DNA of 64,000 nucleotides from Sphingomonadales bacterium UBA656 (GCA_002299895.1 DBOC01000006.1:62001-126000), one strand, 5' to 3'. Positions 44,061 to 54,219 are shown, numbered from the stretch's first letter. The notes: generated from the sequence alone by a model not told the origin. Made by a program: numbers and translations.

Positions 44061-45233
44061 ATGGCATTTGATCCGGCGGTCGAAACCGCGCGTTATATTG
44101 ATGGTCTTGGACCCGAGGCGTTGCAAAAGGCCGCGGACTATACGATCGCTACCCATTGGATGCTATTGGGCGGGCTTATTGTTACTGCCATTGTTACATG
44201 GATATTCGTGCGCACTGGCTTGCTAGAGCGGCTATCGGCGAAGTTGCAAAATCGGGGTTGGGCGCTGCGGACATTTTTGGTCTGTATGGCCTTTTTCCTG
44301 CTGTCCGCATTGATCAGCTTGCCATGGGGCATTTACGAAGAATGGGGTTTTGAAAAATCCTATGGCCGCACAAGTCAGCCTTTTGCCGACTTTATTACAC
44401 AAGATGCCATTGGAATTGCGCTGTCGAGCGTAATTGGCGGACTTTTCTTTTTGGGAGTCTACGCGCTTATCCGCAGAACCGGCAAAAAATGGTGGCTATG
44501 GTCTGGTGGTTTGGCCGCATTTGCCGCTGCCGCGACGATTTTGCTGTCGCCGGTGTTAATCGAACCGATTTTCAATGACTATAAGCCGGTTCCAGAAGGC
44601 CCGGTGCGAACAGCGCTGCTTACAATGGCCGATGAAGCAGGAATTCCACATGATCGCGTGTTAATGTTTGACGGATCGCGGCAATCGAACAACTTCACCG
44701 CGAATGTTTCGGGCGTATTTGGTTCGGCGCGGATTGCGATTTCGGATGTCGCGCTGAAACAGGCGTCGCTGGATGAGGTTAAGGCGGTCACGGGGCACGA
44801 AATTGGGCATTATGTCCTAGGCCATGTCTGGCGGTCGGTCTTCATTATAGTCTTTATCGCGATGCTCGGCTTTTTCCTCGCCGACCGCTTGTTTAATCGC
44901 GTAGCGGCACTGTTTGGCAGCAAAGCAAAGGTAGAGGACCCTGAAGGCTTGCCGATCTTGTTGTTGATTGTATCCGTACTCGGCATTTTTGCGCAGCCTG
45001 TACTTAACGGGGTCATCCGCACCGGCGAGAGCGAGGCGGATGCTTATTCGCTGCGCACGGTCAATTTGCCGGATTCATTGGCAGGCGCATTGGTGAAGAC
45101 CGCCGAATATCGATATCCGCGGCCGTCGGCGCTGCAAGAGGCGATATTCTATTCACATCCGTCGGTTGAAAAACGTGTCCGGCGGGCGATGGATTGGAAA
45201 GCCGAGCATCTCAAAAAAGCCGGGGCACGTTAG
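44061..45233 (+). CDS. M48 family metallopeptidase (Ste24/CAAX-protease-like)
   Basis: A 390-residue integral-membrane zinc protease. Several transmembrane helices surround the catalytic VTGHEIGHYVLGH (HEIGH 246-250); the third ligand Glu is in GESEADAYSLRT. The layout, including the N-terminal helices and SRQSNNFTANVSG, matches Ste24-type proteases. Bacterial members take part in membrane protein quality control, although their substrates are mostly unknown. ATG 44061 follows GGGGGAGA. Its stop overlaps the stop of glcB on the other strand. Confidence 0.92.
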   Translation: MAFDPAVETARYIDGLGPEALQKAADYTIATHWMLLGGLIVTAIVTWIFVRTGLLERLSAKLQNRGWALRTFLVCMAFFLLSALISLPWGIYEEWGFEKSYGRTSQPFADFITQDAIGIALSSVIGGLFFLGVYALIRRTGKKWWLWSGGLAAFAAAATILLSPVLIEPIFNDYKPVPEGPVRTALLTMADEAGIPHDRVLMFDGSRQSNNFTANVSGVFGSARIAISDVALKQASLDEVKAVTGHEIGHYVLGHVWRSVFIIVFIAMLGFFLADRLFNRVAALFGSKAKVEDPEGLPILLLIVSVLGIFAQPVLNGVIRTGESEADAYSLRTVNLPDSLAGALVKTAEYRYPRPSALQEAIFYSHPSVEKRVRRAMDWKAEHLKKAGAR

Positions 45234-47302
45234 GCCCCTGCTTTCTTCTCCTGCCGGAATTTATGCAGGAGTGGCTCTGTATAGCCATTGGGTTGAATGC
45301 CGCCTTCGAATATCAGGGCGCGAGCGGCCTTTAGCGCAAGGCTCGCTCCGTCTAGCTTTTCGTAGAGCGGATCGCCTGCATTTTGGGTGTCGACCTTGGT
45401 TGCCATCTTGGTAAGCGCGGCGTCTACCTGCGCCGCGGTCGCAATACCGTGGAGCAGCCAGTTGGCGATATGCTGGGACGAGATGCGCAGCGTGGCGCGA
45501 TCCTCCATCAGACCGATGTCGTGAATGTCGGGGACTTTGGAACAGCCAACGCCTTGGTCAATCCAGCGCACAACATAGCCCAATATACCTTGCGCGTTGT
45601 TTTCTAGTTCTTGCGTCACTTCCTCGGTTGACCAGTTATGACCAACGGGGGCTACAGGAATGGTCAGCAGCGGTTCAAGGCCGGGTGTCTTTTCCTTGGC
45701 AAGTTCCGCCTGACGGGCGAACACGTCAAATTGGTGATAATGCATTGCGTGCAATGTCGCTGCGGTGGGTGAAGGCACCCATGCCGTATTTGCACCAGCC
45801 TTGGGATGCCCAATTTTCTGCGCCATCATATCGGCCATCATATCGGGCGCCGCCCACATGCCTTTGCCGATCTGCGCCTTGCCGCTGAAGCCGCAGGCAA
45901 GACCGATTTGGACATTACGGGCTTCATAAGCTTGGATCCAAGATGATGTTTTCATCTCGGCTTTGCGGATCATTGGGCCTGCGTGCATCGCCGTGTGCAT
46001 TTCGTCACCTGTGCGATCCAGAAAGCCGGTGTTGATGAAAACAATTCTGTCTCGAACGGCGTGAATACATGCGGCAAGATTTGCGCTGGTTCGGCGTTCT
46101 TCGTCCATCACGCCAACCTTGATCGTGTGGCGTGCGAGGCCAAGCACATCTTCGACCGCATCGAATAGGTTGTTGGTGAACGCGGCCTCTTCGGGGCCGT
46201 GCATCTTGGGTTTGACGATATAGATGCTGCCAGTGCGGCTATTGCGATATGTGCCAAGTCCCTTAAGATCATGCAGCGCGCAAAGAGATGTTAACAAAGC
46301 GTCTAATATGCCCTCGGGCGCTTCACTGCCGTCCGCGAGCAATACTGCCGGATTGGTCATCAAATGCCCGACATTGCGGACAAACATCAGGCTGCGGCCG
46401 GGGAGCGTAAGGCCGTCATACACGCGGTCTACCTCAAGCGCGCGGGTGACTGTCTTGCCGTCCTTATCAAAGCTTGCAACCAAATCGCCGCGCATCAGGC
46501 CAAGCCAGTTGGTATAAGCTGCAACCTTATCATCCGCATCGACCGCAGCGACAGAGTCTTCCAAGTCGACAATGGTCGTTAGTGCGGATTCAAGGATGAC
46601 GTCAGCGATATGCAAAGAATCGGTCGCACCCACAGGGTGCTTCGGATTGACCACGATTTCGATGTGCAGGCCGTGATGTTTGAACAAATAACGCGTGGTG
46701 TCACCGGTCAGCGTCTTCGCCACGAAATATGGATTATCGCTGCCATGCAAAGCTGCCTGCCAACCTGGAATGGCCGTATCAAGAAAATGGCGCGCATAAG
46801 CAACGACCGCCTCGCCACGATCGGTGTCATAGCCACCTGGCCGTGCGGCAGGTACCGGAAGGGCGTCGGTACCGTACAGCGCGTCATAAAGGCTGCCCCA
46901 ACGTGCATTGGCGGCGTTTAGGACGAAGCGGTCATTGAGGCTTGGCACCACAAGCTGTGGCCCAGCCATCGTTGCGATTTCAGCATCGACATTTTGCGTG
47001 CCAATACGGAAAGGCGCTGGTTCAGGGACCAGATAGCCAATCTCGCGCAAGTACGATTGATAGCCTGCCATGTCGGTAATTGGGCCAGCATTGGCGCGAT
47101 GCCATGCGTCTAGCTTGGCCTGAATATCGTCGCGTTTGGCCAGCAGCATATGGTTTTGTGGCACAAAGCGCCCTAGTATGTCGGATAGACCAAGCCAAAG
47201 AGCATCTGCATCGATGCCCGTGCCGGCAAGGGCCTTGCTCTCGATAAATTCGACAAGCTGTGCAGCAATCCGAATTCCGGCGCGCGTTACATATTTTGTC
47301 AT
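45230..47302 (-). CDS. glcB: Malate synthase G
   Basis: Glyoxylate cycle enzyme condensing acetyl-CoA and glyoxylate to malate. The 690-residue length and motifs such as TTIVDLEDSVAAVDADDKVAAYTNW, cut here to the core LEDSVAAVD, plus KPKMHGPEEAAFT, MDEERRTSANLAACI, FINTGFLDRTGDEMHT and ACGFSGKAQIGKGMWAAPD, identify the monomeric G isoform. The catalytic Asp lies in the C-terminal RVDQGVGCS-type RWIDQGVGCSKVPDIHD region. It supports growth on acetate, fatty acids and the acyl-CoA substrates of other genes in the window. No isocitrate lyase gene is present here. Confidence 0.96.
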   Translation of the reverse strand: MTKYVTRAGIRIAAQLVEFIESKALAGTGIDADALWLGLSDILGRFVPQNHMLLAKRDDIQAKLDAWHRANAGPITDMAGYQSYLREIGYLVPEPAPFRIGTQNVDAEIATMAGPQLVVPSLNDRFVLNAANARWGSLYDALYGTDALPVPAARPGGYDTDRGEAVVAYARHFLDTAIPGWQAALHGSDNPYFVAKTLTGDTTRYLFKHHGLHIEIVVNPKHPVGATDSLHIADVILESALTTIVDLEDSVAAVDADDKVAAYTNWLGLMRGDLVASFDKDGKTVTRALEVDRVYDGLTLPGRSLMFVRNVGHLMTNPAVLLADGSEAPEGILDALLTSLCALHDLKGLGTYRNSRTGSIYIVKPKMHGPEEAAFTNNLFDAVEDVLGLARHTIKVGVMDEERRTSANLAACIHAVRDRIVFINTGFLDRTGDEMHTAMHAGPMIRKAEMKTSSWIQAYEARNVQIGLACGFSGKAQIGKGMWAAPDMMADMMAQKIGHPKAGANTAWVPSPTAATLHAMHYHQFDVFARQAELAKEKTPGLEPLLTIPVAPVGHNWSTEEVTQELENNAQGILGYVVRWIDQGVGCSKVPDIHDIGLMEDRATLRISSQHIANWLLHGIATAAQVDAALTKMATKVDTQNAGDPLYEKLDGASLALKAARALIFEGGIQPNGYTEPLLHKFRQEKKAGA

Positions 47303-47631
47303 AGTCTGGCTCCAGTAAAAACGGTGCCTGGGGAGATTTCTGTTTGTTGTACTCGCCCTAACCGCACTTGCGCATCGACAAAAGGAAAAAACGGAAGGAG
47401 CCGTTAATTCGATGGCGTGTCATGTATCGGGTTCGCAGGATGATAAAGCTAAATAGGAACAAGAATTATCATTGCCTACGCACTGTGCGCCGCAATAGTC
47501 GTATCTTGGCTAAACATATGATCGCCGTTGCAAAGTTCCTGTTTCTTTGATTTTGGCAGCTGTGGGTGTTGTCCAAATGATCCTAAGCTGATAGTCGCGC
47601 GGCAGAAATTCAGCTTCGGAATAACTTTGAT
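47303..47631. other. Intergenic gap between glcB and argG
   Basis: About 330 bp separating the divergent glcB and argG genes. No convincing gene, RNA or strong hairpin was found. It must contain both promoters, but no hexamer pair stands out. Confidence 0.4.
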
Positions 47632-48849
47632 ATGACAGACAGCATCAAGAAAGTCGTCCTTGCCTATTCGGGTGGTCTCGACACCAGCGTTATCCTGAAA
47701 TGGCTGCAGGTTGAATATGGCTGTGAAGTCGTCACCTTTACCGCCGATTTGGGCCAAGGCGAAGAGCTTGAGCCTGCGCGCGCCAAGGCTGTGCTCATGG
47801 GCGTGCCTGACCATCATATATATATTGATGATTTGCGTGAAGAATTCGTTCGTGACTTTGTCTTTCCGATGATGCGGGCCAATGCCCGTTATGAAGGCGA
47901 CTATTTGTTGGGTACGTCCATTGCGCGACCTTTGATTTCAAAGCGGCTTATCGAGATTGCGGCGGAAACGGGCGCTGATGCCATTGCGCACGGCGCAACC
48001 GGCAAGGGCAATGATCAAGTGCGTTTCGAATTGTCAGCTTATGCTCTCAACCCCGATATCAAGGTCATTGCGCCTTGGCGCGAATGGGACCTGACCAGTC
48101 GTACGCGCCTGATTGAATGGGCTGAGCAACACCAAATCCCCGTGCCAAAGGACAAACGCGGCGAAAGCCCGTTTTCAACCGACGCCAACCTTTTGCACAC
48201 CTCATCAGAGGGTAAAGTGTTGGAGGATCCTTGGGACGAGACACCCGATTATGTCTATTCGCGCACGGTTAATCCCGAAGACGCACCCGATACGCCCGAA
48301 TATATCACCATTGATTTTGAAAAAGGCGATGGCGTTGCACTTAATGGCGAAGCCATGTCGCCCGCAACCTTGCTGACTGCTTTAAACGAATTGGGTCGCA
48401 AGCATGGTATTGGGCGCCTAGATCTGGTCGAAAATCGTTTCGTGGGCATGAAGTCGCGGGGCATGTATGAAACCCCTGGCGGCGAGATTTACGCCCGCGC
48501 GCATCGTGGCATTGAGAGTATCACGCTGGATCGTGGTGCAGCGCATTTGAAAGACGAGCTGATGCCCAAATATGCCGAATTGATTTACAACGGTTTTTGG
48601 TTTTCACCCGAGCGCGAAATGTTGCAGGCCGCGATAGACCATAGCCAGGCGCATGTGTCGGGAACCGTGCGTTTGAAGCTTTACAAGGGCCTTGCAAGCG
48701 TTGTTGGACGTAAGTCGCCCAACAGCCTTTATAGCGAAAAGGTTGTGACTTTCGAAGACGACGCGGGCGCTTACGACCAGAAGGATGCGGCTGGCTTTAT
48801 CAAGCTGAATGCGCTCCGTTTGCGTTTGCTAGCAGGACGTAAAGCTTAA
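47632..48849 (+). CDS. argG: Argininosuccinate synthase
   Basis: Joins citrulline and aspartate with ATP in arginine synthesis. The 405-residue protein has the N-type ATP pyrophosphatase P-loop VVLAYSGGLDTSVILKWLQ (8-26), DLRxEF-type DDLREEFVRDFVFP, LLGTSIARPLISKRLIEIA, and AHGATGKGNDQVRFEL. The C-terminal part RGMYETPGGEIYARAHRGIE binds the substrates. Length and order are typical. It appears to be monocistronic. Confidence 0.97.
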   Translation: MTDSIKKVVLAYSGGLDTSVILKWLQVEYGCEVVTFTADLGQGEELEPARAKAVLMGVPDHHIYIDDLREEFVRDFVFPMMRANARYEGDYLLGTSIARPLISKRLIEIAAETGADAIAHGATGKGNDQVRFELSAYALNPDIKVIAPWREWDLTSRTRLIEWAEQHQIPVPKDKRGESPFSTDANLLHTSSEGKVLEDPWDETPDYVYSRTVNPEDAPDTPEYITIDFEKGDGVALNGEAMSPATLLTALNELGRKHGIGRLDLVENRFVGMKSRGMYETPGGEIYARAHRGIESITLDRGAAHLKDELMPKYAELIYNGFWFSPEREMLQAAIDHSQAHVSGTVRLKLYKGLASVVGRKSPNSLYSEKVVTFEDDAGAYDQKDAAGFIKLNALRLRLLAGRKA

Positions 48850-49045
48850 TAAAGGCGGCGTCGTAGAGGATAAGCTAAAGTCCGGAACCTCTTTGTGTCG
48901 GACACGGCCGAGACATCTAAAAGACACGCACAGCTCTCTGCGTCTCGATTGGGCGCGATACGAACGGTTTGTTTGCACAACATGCAGAGGTTTAACTAAA
49001 CGATTAAAGCTGATACGCTCCTTCCGAGGAAAAAGGAGAGTCGGC

Positions 49046-50788
49046 ATGCATGATCTTGTTATTCGCGGCGGAACCATAGTGGATGGCACGGGCGCGGCCC
49101 GCTTTGTGGCTGATGTTGCGGTCGATGGTGGCCTTATCACTGCTGTTGGTCAAATCAGTGCAGCGGGCCGTGAAGAAATCGACGCGACCGGTAAGCTTGT
49201 CGCACCCGGTTTTGTCGACATCCACACCCATTATGATGGCCAAGCTACTTGGGATAAAGAAATGGCACCATCTAGCTGGCATGGCGTCACGACCGTAGTT
49301 ATGGGCAATTGCGGCGTCGGCTTTGCGCCTGCGCGCAAGGAAAAACATGAGTGGCTGATCGGCCTAATGGAAGGTGTAGAGGATATTCCTGGAACAGCTC
49401 TGGCCGAAGGTATGAAGTGGGATTGGGAGAGCTTTCCTGATTATTTGGACGCACTTGAACGCCTGCCGCGCACAGTAGATATCGGTACGCATGTTCCGCA
49501 TGGCGCGTTGCGCGCTTATGTTATGGGGGAGCGCGGCGCCGATAATGAAGAACCAACGGCCGAAGATATTGCCGAAATGGGACGATTGGTTGAAGAAGGT
49601 GTGCGGGCGGGGGCGCTTGGCGTTTCCACATCGCGGACGGTCTTGCATAAGTCTATCGATGGTGAACTTGTGCCGGGCACGACAGCGACCGAACCTGAGC
49701 TGCTGGCGCTTGGCCGGGCTATGGCGCGCGCCGGACATGGCGTGTTTGAATTGACATCCGATTTGTTGCCGGAATGGGATGAATTCGGCTGGATGCATCG
49801 GCTTTCGTCAGAAACGGGCCAGCCGATCGTATTCACCATGCTGCAATCACCCATTAAGCAAATGCACTGGAAGGATCAGATGTCGGCGATGCGGTCGGCA
49901 AATGATAATGGGGCAAACATCATCGCGGCGATTGGTCTGCGGGGCATTGGTGTCATCATGAACTGGCGCGGCACAGTGCATCCATTCATGCGTAAACCAA
50001 GCTGGCAGGCGATTAAAGACCTTGGTTGGGACGCGCAAAAGGCGAAGTTGTCCGACCCCGTGTTTAAGGCGCAATTGTTGGCGGAAGAAAATCTACCGCC
50101 ACCTTCGCCAGATATGGCGCCATTTTTCATGCTCGTCACTGCAGCATGGGCAATGCAATTTCCGCTGACGGACGATTTTAGCTATGAGCCCACACGCGAA
50201 GAAAGCGTGTTTGGTTTTGCTAGCGCCGCGGCCAATGACCCCGCTGAATTTGCGTATGATCAGCTTATGTCGGATGATGGCAACGGTATGATATATTTGC
50301 CGATCCTTAACTATATGGACGGCAATCTGGAGTTCACTAAGGAGCTGCTGGAAGCGGAGGATACATTAGCGTCCCTATCAGACGGCGGGGCACATTGTGG
50401 TACCATTTGCGATGCCGCCGCGCCGACGTTCCTGCTGAGTTATTGGGCCCGCGACCGTAAAGCGGCAACAATCCCGCTTGAACTCGCGGTGAAGCGGCAA
50501 TGCTATGACACTGCGCGGCTATATGGACTTAATGACCGTGGCGTGTTGAAGCCTGGCTATCTTGCGGACATCAATGTGATCGACTTTGACAGGCTGAAAT
50601 TACAAAAACCTTGGTTAGCCTTTGATTTGCCTGCTGGCGGTAAGCGTTTGCTGCAAAAGGCAACGGGGTATGTCGCAACGATCAAGTCTGGTGTGGTGAC
50701 TTTCCGTGACGGACACATGACTGGGGCACTGCCCGGCACGGTGATCCGTGGTCCGCAAAGCGTAATGATGGCTGAGGCCGCGGAGTGA
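49046..50788 (+). CDS. N-acyl-D-amino-acid deacylase family amidohydrolase
   Basis: A 580-residue metal-dependent amidohydrolase. It begins with the beta-sandwich MHDLVIRGGTIVDGTGA, then the metal motif GFVDIHTHYDGQATWD (H60, H62). Later it has GNCGVGFAPAR with the cysteine typical of D-aminoacylases, SDGGAHCGTICD near the C terminus and a second beta-sandwich (GVLKPGYLADINVIDFDRLK). The family hydrolyses N-acyl-D-amino acids; other substrates are possible. ATG 49046 is chosen on the AAAGGAGA ribosome site. It converges on dnaN across the REP-like element. Confidence 0.88.
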   Translation: MHDLVIRGGTIVDGTGAARFVADVAVDGGLITAVGQISAAGREEIDATGKLVAPGFVDIHTHYDGQATWDKEMAPSSWHGVTTVVMGNCGVGFAPARKEKHEWLIGLMEGVEDIPGTALAEGMKWDWESFPDYLDALERLPRTVDIGTHVPHGALRAYVMGERGADNEEPTAEDIAEMGRLVEEGVRAGALGVSTSRTVLHKSIDGELVPGTTATEPELLALGRAMARAGHGVFELTSDLLPEWDEFGWMHRLSSETGQPIVFTMLQSPIKQMHWKDQMSAMRSANDNGANIIAAIGLRGIGVIMNWRGTVHPFMRKPSWQAIKDLGWDAQKAKLSDPVFKAQLLAEENLPPPSPDMAPFFMLVTAAWAMQFPLTDDFSYEPTREESVFGFASAAANDPAEFAYDQLMSDDGNGMIYLPILNYMDGNLEFTKELLEAEDTLASLSDGGAHCGTICDAAAPTFLLSYWARDRKAATIPLELAVKRQCYDTARLYGLNDRGVLKPGYLADINVIDFDRLKLQKPWLAFDLPAGGKRLLQKATGYVATIKSGVVTFRDGHMTGALPGTVIRGPQSVMMAEAAE

Positions 50789-50794
50789 GGGGAG

Positions 50795-50885
50795 CTTTAG
50801 TAACGCCCTGAAACAGTCTGTTACTAAAGGTCTACAGCTTCAGAATGACGGCTATGGCATAATATAAGTGCCAGCCGTCATGCTG
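50795..50885. repeat. Two extragenic hairpins between convergent genes
   Basis: CTTTAGTAAC (50795-50804) pairs perfectly with GTTACTAAAG (50820-50829). A second, longer hairpin pairs CAGAATGACGGCT (50841-50853) with AGCCGTCATGCTG (50873-50885), with an inner GGCA/TGCC stem. The GTCATGCTGA word is shared with the hairpins at 26941-27006. It may be a REP element doubling as bidirectional terminator for the aminoacylase-family gene and dnaN. Confidence 0.65.
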
Positions 50886-50926
50886 AGCGTGTTTCATTAT
50901 CTTTGATTTCGGAAACTAACCCGAAA

Positions 50927-52042
50927 TTAAACCCGCATTGGCATCAATACATATAATGCCGCTGATTTATCATTCTCACGGATCAAGGTCGGAGCGCTGG
51001 CGTCGGCCAAGTGGAGTTCGACCATATCACCTTCAATCTCACCCAAAATGTCCATCAAATAACGCGCGTTGAAACCAATTTCGAAGCCTTCACTGCTATA
51101 TTGGCCAGTCACTTCTTCCGCTGCGGTGCCATTTTCGGGGCTGGTGACGGACAAGGTAATCTTGTCCTGATCGAGTGCCATTTTGACGGCACGGGTTTTT
51201 TCGGTGGCGATGGTCGCGACGCGATCGACGCCTTGTGAAAAAGCCTTAGGATCGATGCGCAGCAATTTATCATTCGCAGTAGGAATGACCCGGCTATAAT
51301 CGGGGAACGTGCCGTCGATCAGTTTTGATGTCAGGATGACGCTGTCAAAGGTGAAGCGGATTTTGCTCGCCGACAGGTCGATTTGGACAACATTGTCGCC
51401 GCTTTCGTCGAGCAGCTTGCGGATTTCTGCAACACATTTGCGCGGCACGATGATGTCGGGCATGTTTTCTGCGCCAGCAGGGCGTGGCAAGGTCACGCGC
51501 GCCAAGCGGTGACCATCAGTCGCCGCTGCCTTCAAAACCGGCTCCGCATCATCGGTGACGTGCAGGAAAATACCGTTGAGATAATAACGTGTTTCTTCGG
51601 TCGAAATCGCAAAGCGCGTTTTATCGATAATCTGGATCAGCGAACTTGCAGGGATCTCAAACGATGTTGGCAAGTCACCTTCGGCAATCGTTGGGAAATC
51701 TTCGCGCGGTAGGGTCGCGAGCGAGAAACGCGCGCGGCCAGCGTTGACGGCCATCCGACCATCGGCTGCGTGCAGCTGCACTTGTGAACCATCGGGCAAC
51801 TTGCGCGCGATTTCGAACAAGGTATGCGCTGAAACCGTTGTGGCGCCCGGTGTTTCGACGTCTGCGGCAAAGGTTTCGACGACCTGCAAATCAAGGTCAG
51901 TCGCGGTTAGCTTAATTTTGCCGCCTTCGCTTGCTTCGATAAGGACATTGGACAAAATTGGTATGGTGTTGCGCCGCTCCACTACGGACTGGACGTGGCT
52001 CAGGCTTTTCAGCAGGGTCGCGCGTTCGATCGTGGCTCTCAT
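50927..52042 (-). CDS. dnaN: DNA polymerase III beta subunit (sliding clamp)
   Basis: Processivity clamp of the replicase. The 371-residue chain shows the three-domain pattern: MRATIERATLLKSLSHVQSV, RRNTIPILSNVLIEASEGG, FEIARKLPDG, RYYLNGIFLHV, DGHRLARVTLPRP and the C-terminal LYVLMPMRV. The length is typical. It is not next to dnaA, recF or gyrB, so its position alone does not indicate the replication origin. It diverges from the histidine phosphatase gene. Confidence 0.96.
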   Translation of the reverse strand: MRATIERATLLKSLSHVQSVVERRNTIPILSNVLIEASEGGKIKLTATDLDLQVVETFAADVETPGATTVSAHTLFEIARKLPDGSQVQLHAADGRMAVNAGRARFSLATLPREDFPTIAEGDLPTSFEIPASSLIQIIDKTRFAISTEETRYYLNGIFLHVTDDAEPVLKAAATDGHRLARVTLPRPAGAENMPDIIVPRKCVAEIRKLLDESGDNVVQIDLSASKIRFTFDSVILTSKLIDGTFPDYSRVIPTANDKLLRIDPKAFSQGVDRVATIATEKTRAVKMALDQDKITLSVTSPENGTAAEEVTGQYSSEGFEIGFNARYLMDILGEIEGDMVELHLADASAPTLIRENDKSAALYVLMPMRV

Positions 52043-52184
52043 TCAAATTCCCCTTATCGGGCTGGGCGGTCTGCAAACCAACCAAAAAACCCTATTTCTA
52101 TGCCGAATCTTTCATAACCGCTTTGACTATTAGGGCAAGCTGATAGCTTTTGCCTCCAATAAAATCCTGTGGAATAAGGGCAAT

Positions 52185-52832
52185 ATGAGCATTTCAACAA
52201 ACAATCGACGACTTTTCATCGCGCGGCATGGGGAGACAGTGTTTAACAAGGTGGCGCGGATGCAAGGCCAGGCCGAATTACACACGCCGCTGACCTGGGA
52301 AGGCTGCGTGCAAGCGCGCGAGATGGGCCGCGCGTTGGCGGAATATCTCGGTCCGGACGTCAGGCCGCAGCTGTGGTCATCCACCGCAGGCCGCGCGCTG
52401 CAAACCATTGCCTTAATTGCAGAAGAAATTAATTCGGACTGGCACGCGACCAACCGAGACGACCGTTTGCTTGAAATCGACGTCGGACTTTGGTCAGGCC
52501 GGACCTATGCTGACATTGCCGCTGAAATCGGCCGAATCGTCGACGTCGAACATAAATTGTTTTCGGTCCGGCCCGAAGGCGGCGAATATTATGGAGATGT
52601 GGCGCAACGGCTATTGCATTGGTTGCGCGAATTACCTTTTAATCAGGATATGCTCATCATCTGTCATGGGATGACTGCCCGAGTTCTGCGCGGGTTGTTG
52701 CTTGGGCTCGACCCGATGGCACAGTTTGGCGCGCCCATTGCGCCCAGCCTGTCACAAGGGAGCCTTGTGATGATCCGCGACGGCATCGAAACGTTGGTCA
52801 TTGATGGCAGCGGGCAAGGCGAGCGTGCGTAA
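52185..52832 (+). CDS. Histidine phosphatase family protein (phosphoglycerate mutase-like)
   Basis: A 215-residue branch of the phosphoglycerate mutase superfamily. The catalytic motif LFIARHGETVFN places the phospho-acceptor His at residue 15. The partner GHGMT-type IICHGMTARVLRG carries the second His, and LLEIDVGLWSGRTYADI is also typical. It is probably a phosphatase of small metabolites rather than a glycolytic mutase. The start is close to dnaN in a shared divergent region of about 140 bp. Confidence 0.88.
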   Translation: MSISTNNRRLFIARHGETVFNKVARMQGQAELHTPLTWEGCVQAREMGRALAEYLGPDVRPQLWSSTAGRALQTIALIAEEINSDWHATNRDDRLLEIDVGLWSGRTYADIAAEIGRIVDVEHKLFSVRPEGGEYYGDVAQRLLHWLRELPFNQDMLIICHGMTARVLRGLLLGLDPMAQFGAPIAPSLSQGSLVMIRDGIETLVIDGSGQGERA

Positions 52833-52973
52833 CGACGGCCCGGTTAGATAACGGCGTTCGCTCCTAAAGCTTAGACAACGCGAACCCTGCCTGGTCCCTG
52901 ATATATATGTTGTGTAGGGGACAAGCCGCAACGCTGGCTTTTCATAGCCAACATATTTATAGGCGCGGCTATC

Positions 52974-54215
52974 ATGCAGATTCCTGGCCACATCGACCCC
53001 GTAGTCACGCCGCGCGCCGTTACCCCGCGCAGCGATGGACGCATTGACCTAATGGGGTTGAGCCATCTTCAAATACGGCAATTATTTGAAGAATCGCAAT
53101 TGGACGAAAAGGCGGCCAAGCTCCGTTCCAAGCAGGTTTTCCATTGGATCTACCATCGCGGTGTCACTGATTTTGAGGCGATGACCGATATCGCTAAGAC
53201 GATGCGCCCCTGGCTTGCGGATCGCTTTGTGATTGGCCGGCCGGAGGTGGTTGAAGCGCAAGTGTCATCCGATGGAACGCGCAAATGGCTTTTGCGCACC
53301 GATGATGCGCAAGATTATGAAATGGTGTTCATCCCCGACGCGGATCGCGGGACATTGTGCATTTCAAGCCAAGTTGGCTGCACGCTCAATTGCCGTTTCT
53401 GCCATACAGGGACGATGCGGCTGGTGCGTAACCTGACGCCTGGTGAAATTGTTGGTCAGGTCATGCTGGCACGCGATGCCTTGGGCGAATGGCCGAAGGG
53501 CAATATGGCATTTGCATCTGCCGACGAGGATGAGGATGACGATGTCGGCCATTACACTGCTGATGGCCGCATGCTGACCAATATCGTGTTGATGGGCATG
53601 GGGGAGCCGCTCTATAATTTTGACAATGTCCGTGACGCGATGAAGATTGTCATGCATGGCGATGGCCTGGGCCTATCGCGTCGCCGTATCACGCTGTCGA
53701 CGTCGGGTGTCGTGCCGATGATGGCGCGCGCAGGCGAGGAGATTAACGTCAACTTGGCAGTGTCGCTGCATGCGGTGGTTAAGGATGTGCGCGACGAATT
53801 GGTGCCCCTCAACCGCAAATATGGCATTGATGAGCTGCTGCGTGCGTGTGCAGAATATCCCGGTGTCAGCAACGCGCGACGGATCACGTTTGAATATGTG
53901 ATGTTGAAGGACAAGAATGACAGTGACGACGATGCGCGCCAGCTAGTCAGTCTTATTCGGCAGTATAAATTGCCTGCCAAGGTCAATTTGATCCCCTTCA
54001 ATCCATGGCCCGGCGCAGACTATGAATGTTCTGACCCCGAGCGGATTAAGCGATTTTCGAGCATCATCTTTGAAGCTGGTATCAGTGCGCCCGTGCGCAC
54101 ACCACGTGGCCGTGATATCATGGCGGCATGCGGGCAGCTCAAATCCTCCAGCGAGAAGAAAAGCCGCGCAGAGCTTGACCGCCTCGCCGAAGAAAAGCAG
54201 GCAGCGTTAGGTTAA
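52974..54215 (+). CDS. rlmN: 23S rRNA (adenine-2503-C2)-methyltransferase, radical SAM
   Basis: Dual-specificity radical SAM methyltransferase modifying A2503 of 23S rRNA and A37 of some tRNAs. The 413-residue protein has the [4Fe-4S] triad C136-x3-C140-x2-C143 (GCTLNCRFCHTG), the helical N domain with RSKQVFHWIYHRG, LMGMGEPLYNFDNV, STSGVVPMM and the C-terminal mechanistic cysteine region DIMAACGQL. An acidic insertion (DEDEDDDVGHY) after the radical-SAM start is usual for alphaproteobacterial forms. No operon partner is evident. Confidence 0.95.
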   Translation: MQIPGHIDPVVTPRAVTPRSDGRIDLMGLSHLQIRQLFEESQLDEKAAKLRSKQVFHWIYHRGVTDFEAMTDIAKTMRPWLADRFVIGRPEVVEAQVSSDGTRKWLLRTDDAQDYEMVFIPDADRGTLCISSQVGCTLNCRFCHTGTMRLVRNLTPGEIVGQVMLARDALGEWPKGNMAFASADEDEDDDVGHYTADGRMLTNIVLMGMGEPLYNFDNVRDAMKIVMHGDGLGLSRRRITLSTSGVVPMMARAGEEINVNLAVSLHAVVKDVRDELVPLNRKYGIDELLRACAEYPGVSNARRITFEYVMLKDKNDSDDDARQLVSLIRQYKLPAKVNLIPFNPWPGADYECSDPERIKRFSSIIFEAGISAPVRTPRGRDIMAACGQLKSSSEKKSRAELDRLAEEKQAALG

Positions 54216-54219
54216 GGCA

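Noticed and set aside
50927..52042. Replication origin near dnaN
   Set aside because: No dnaA, recF or gyrB genes and no cluster of DnaA boxes accompany dnaN here.
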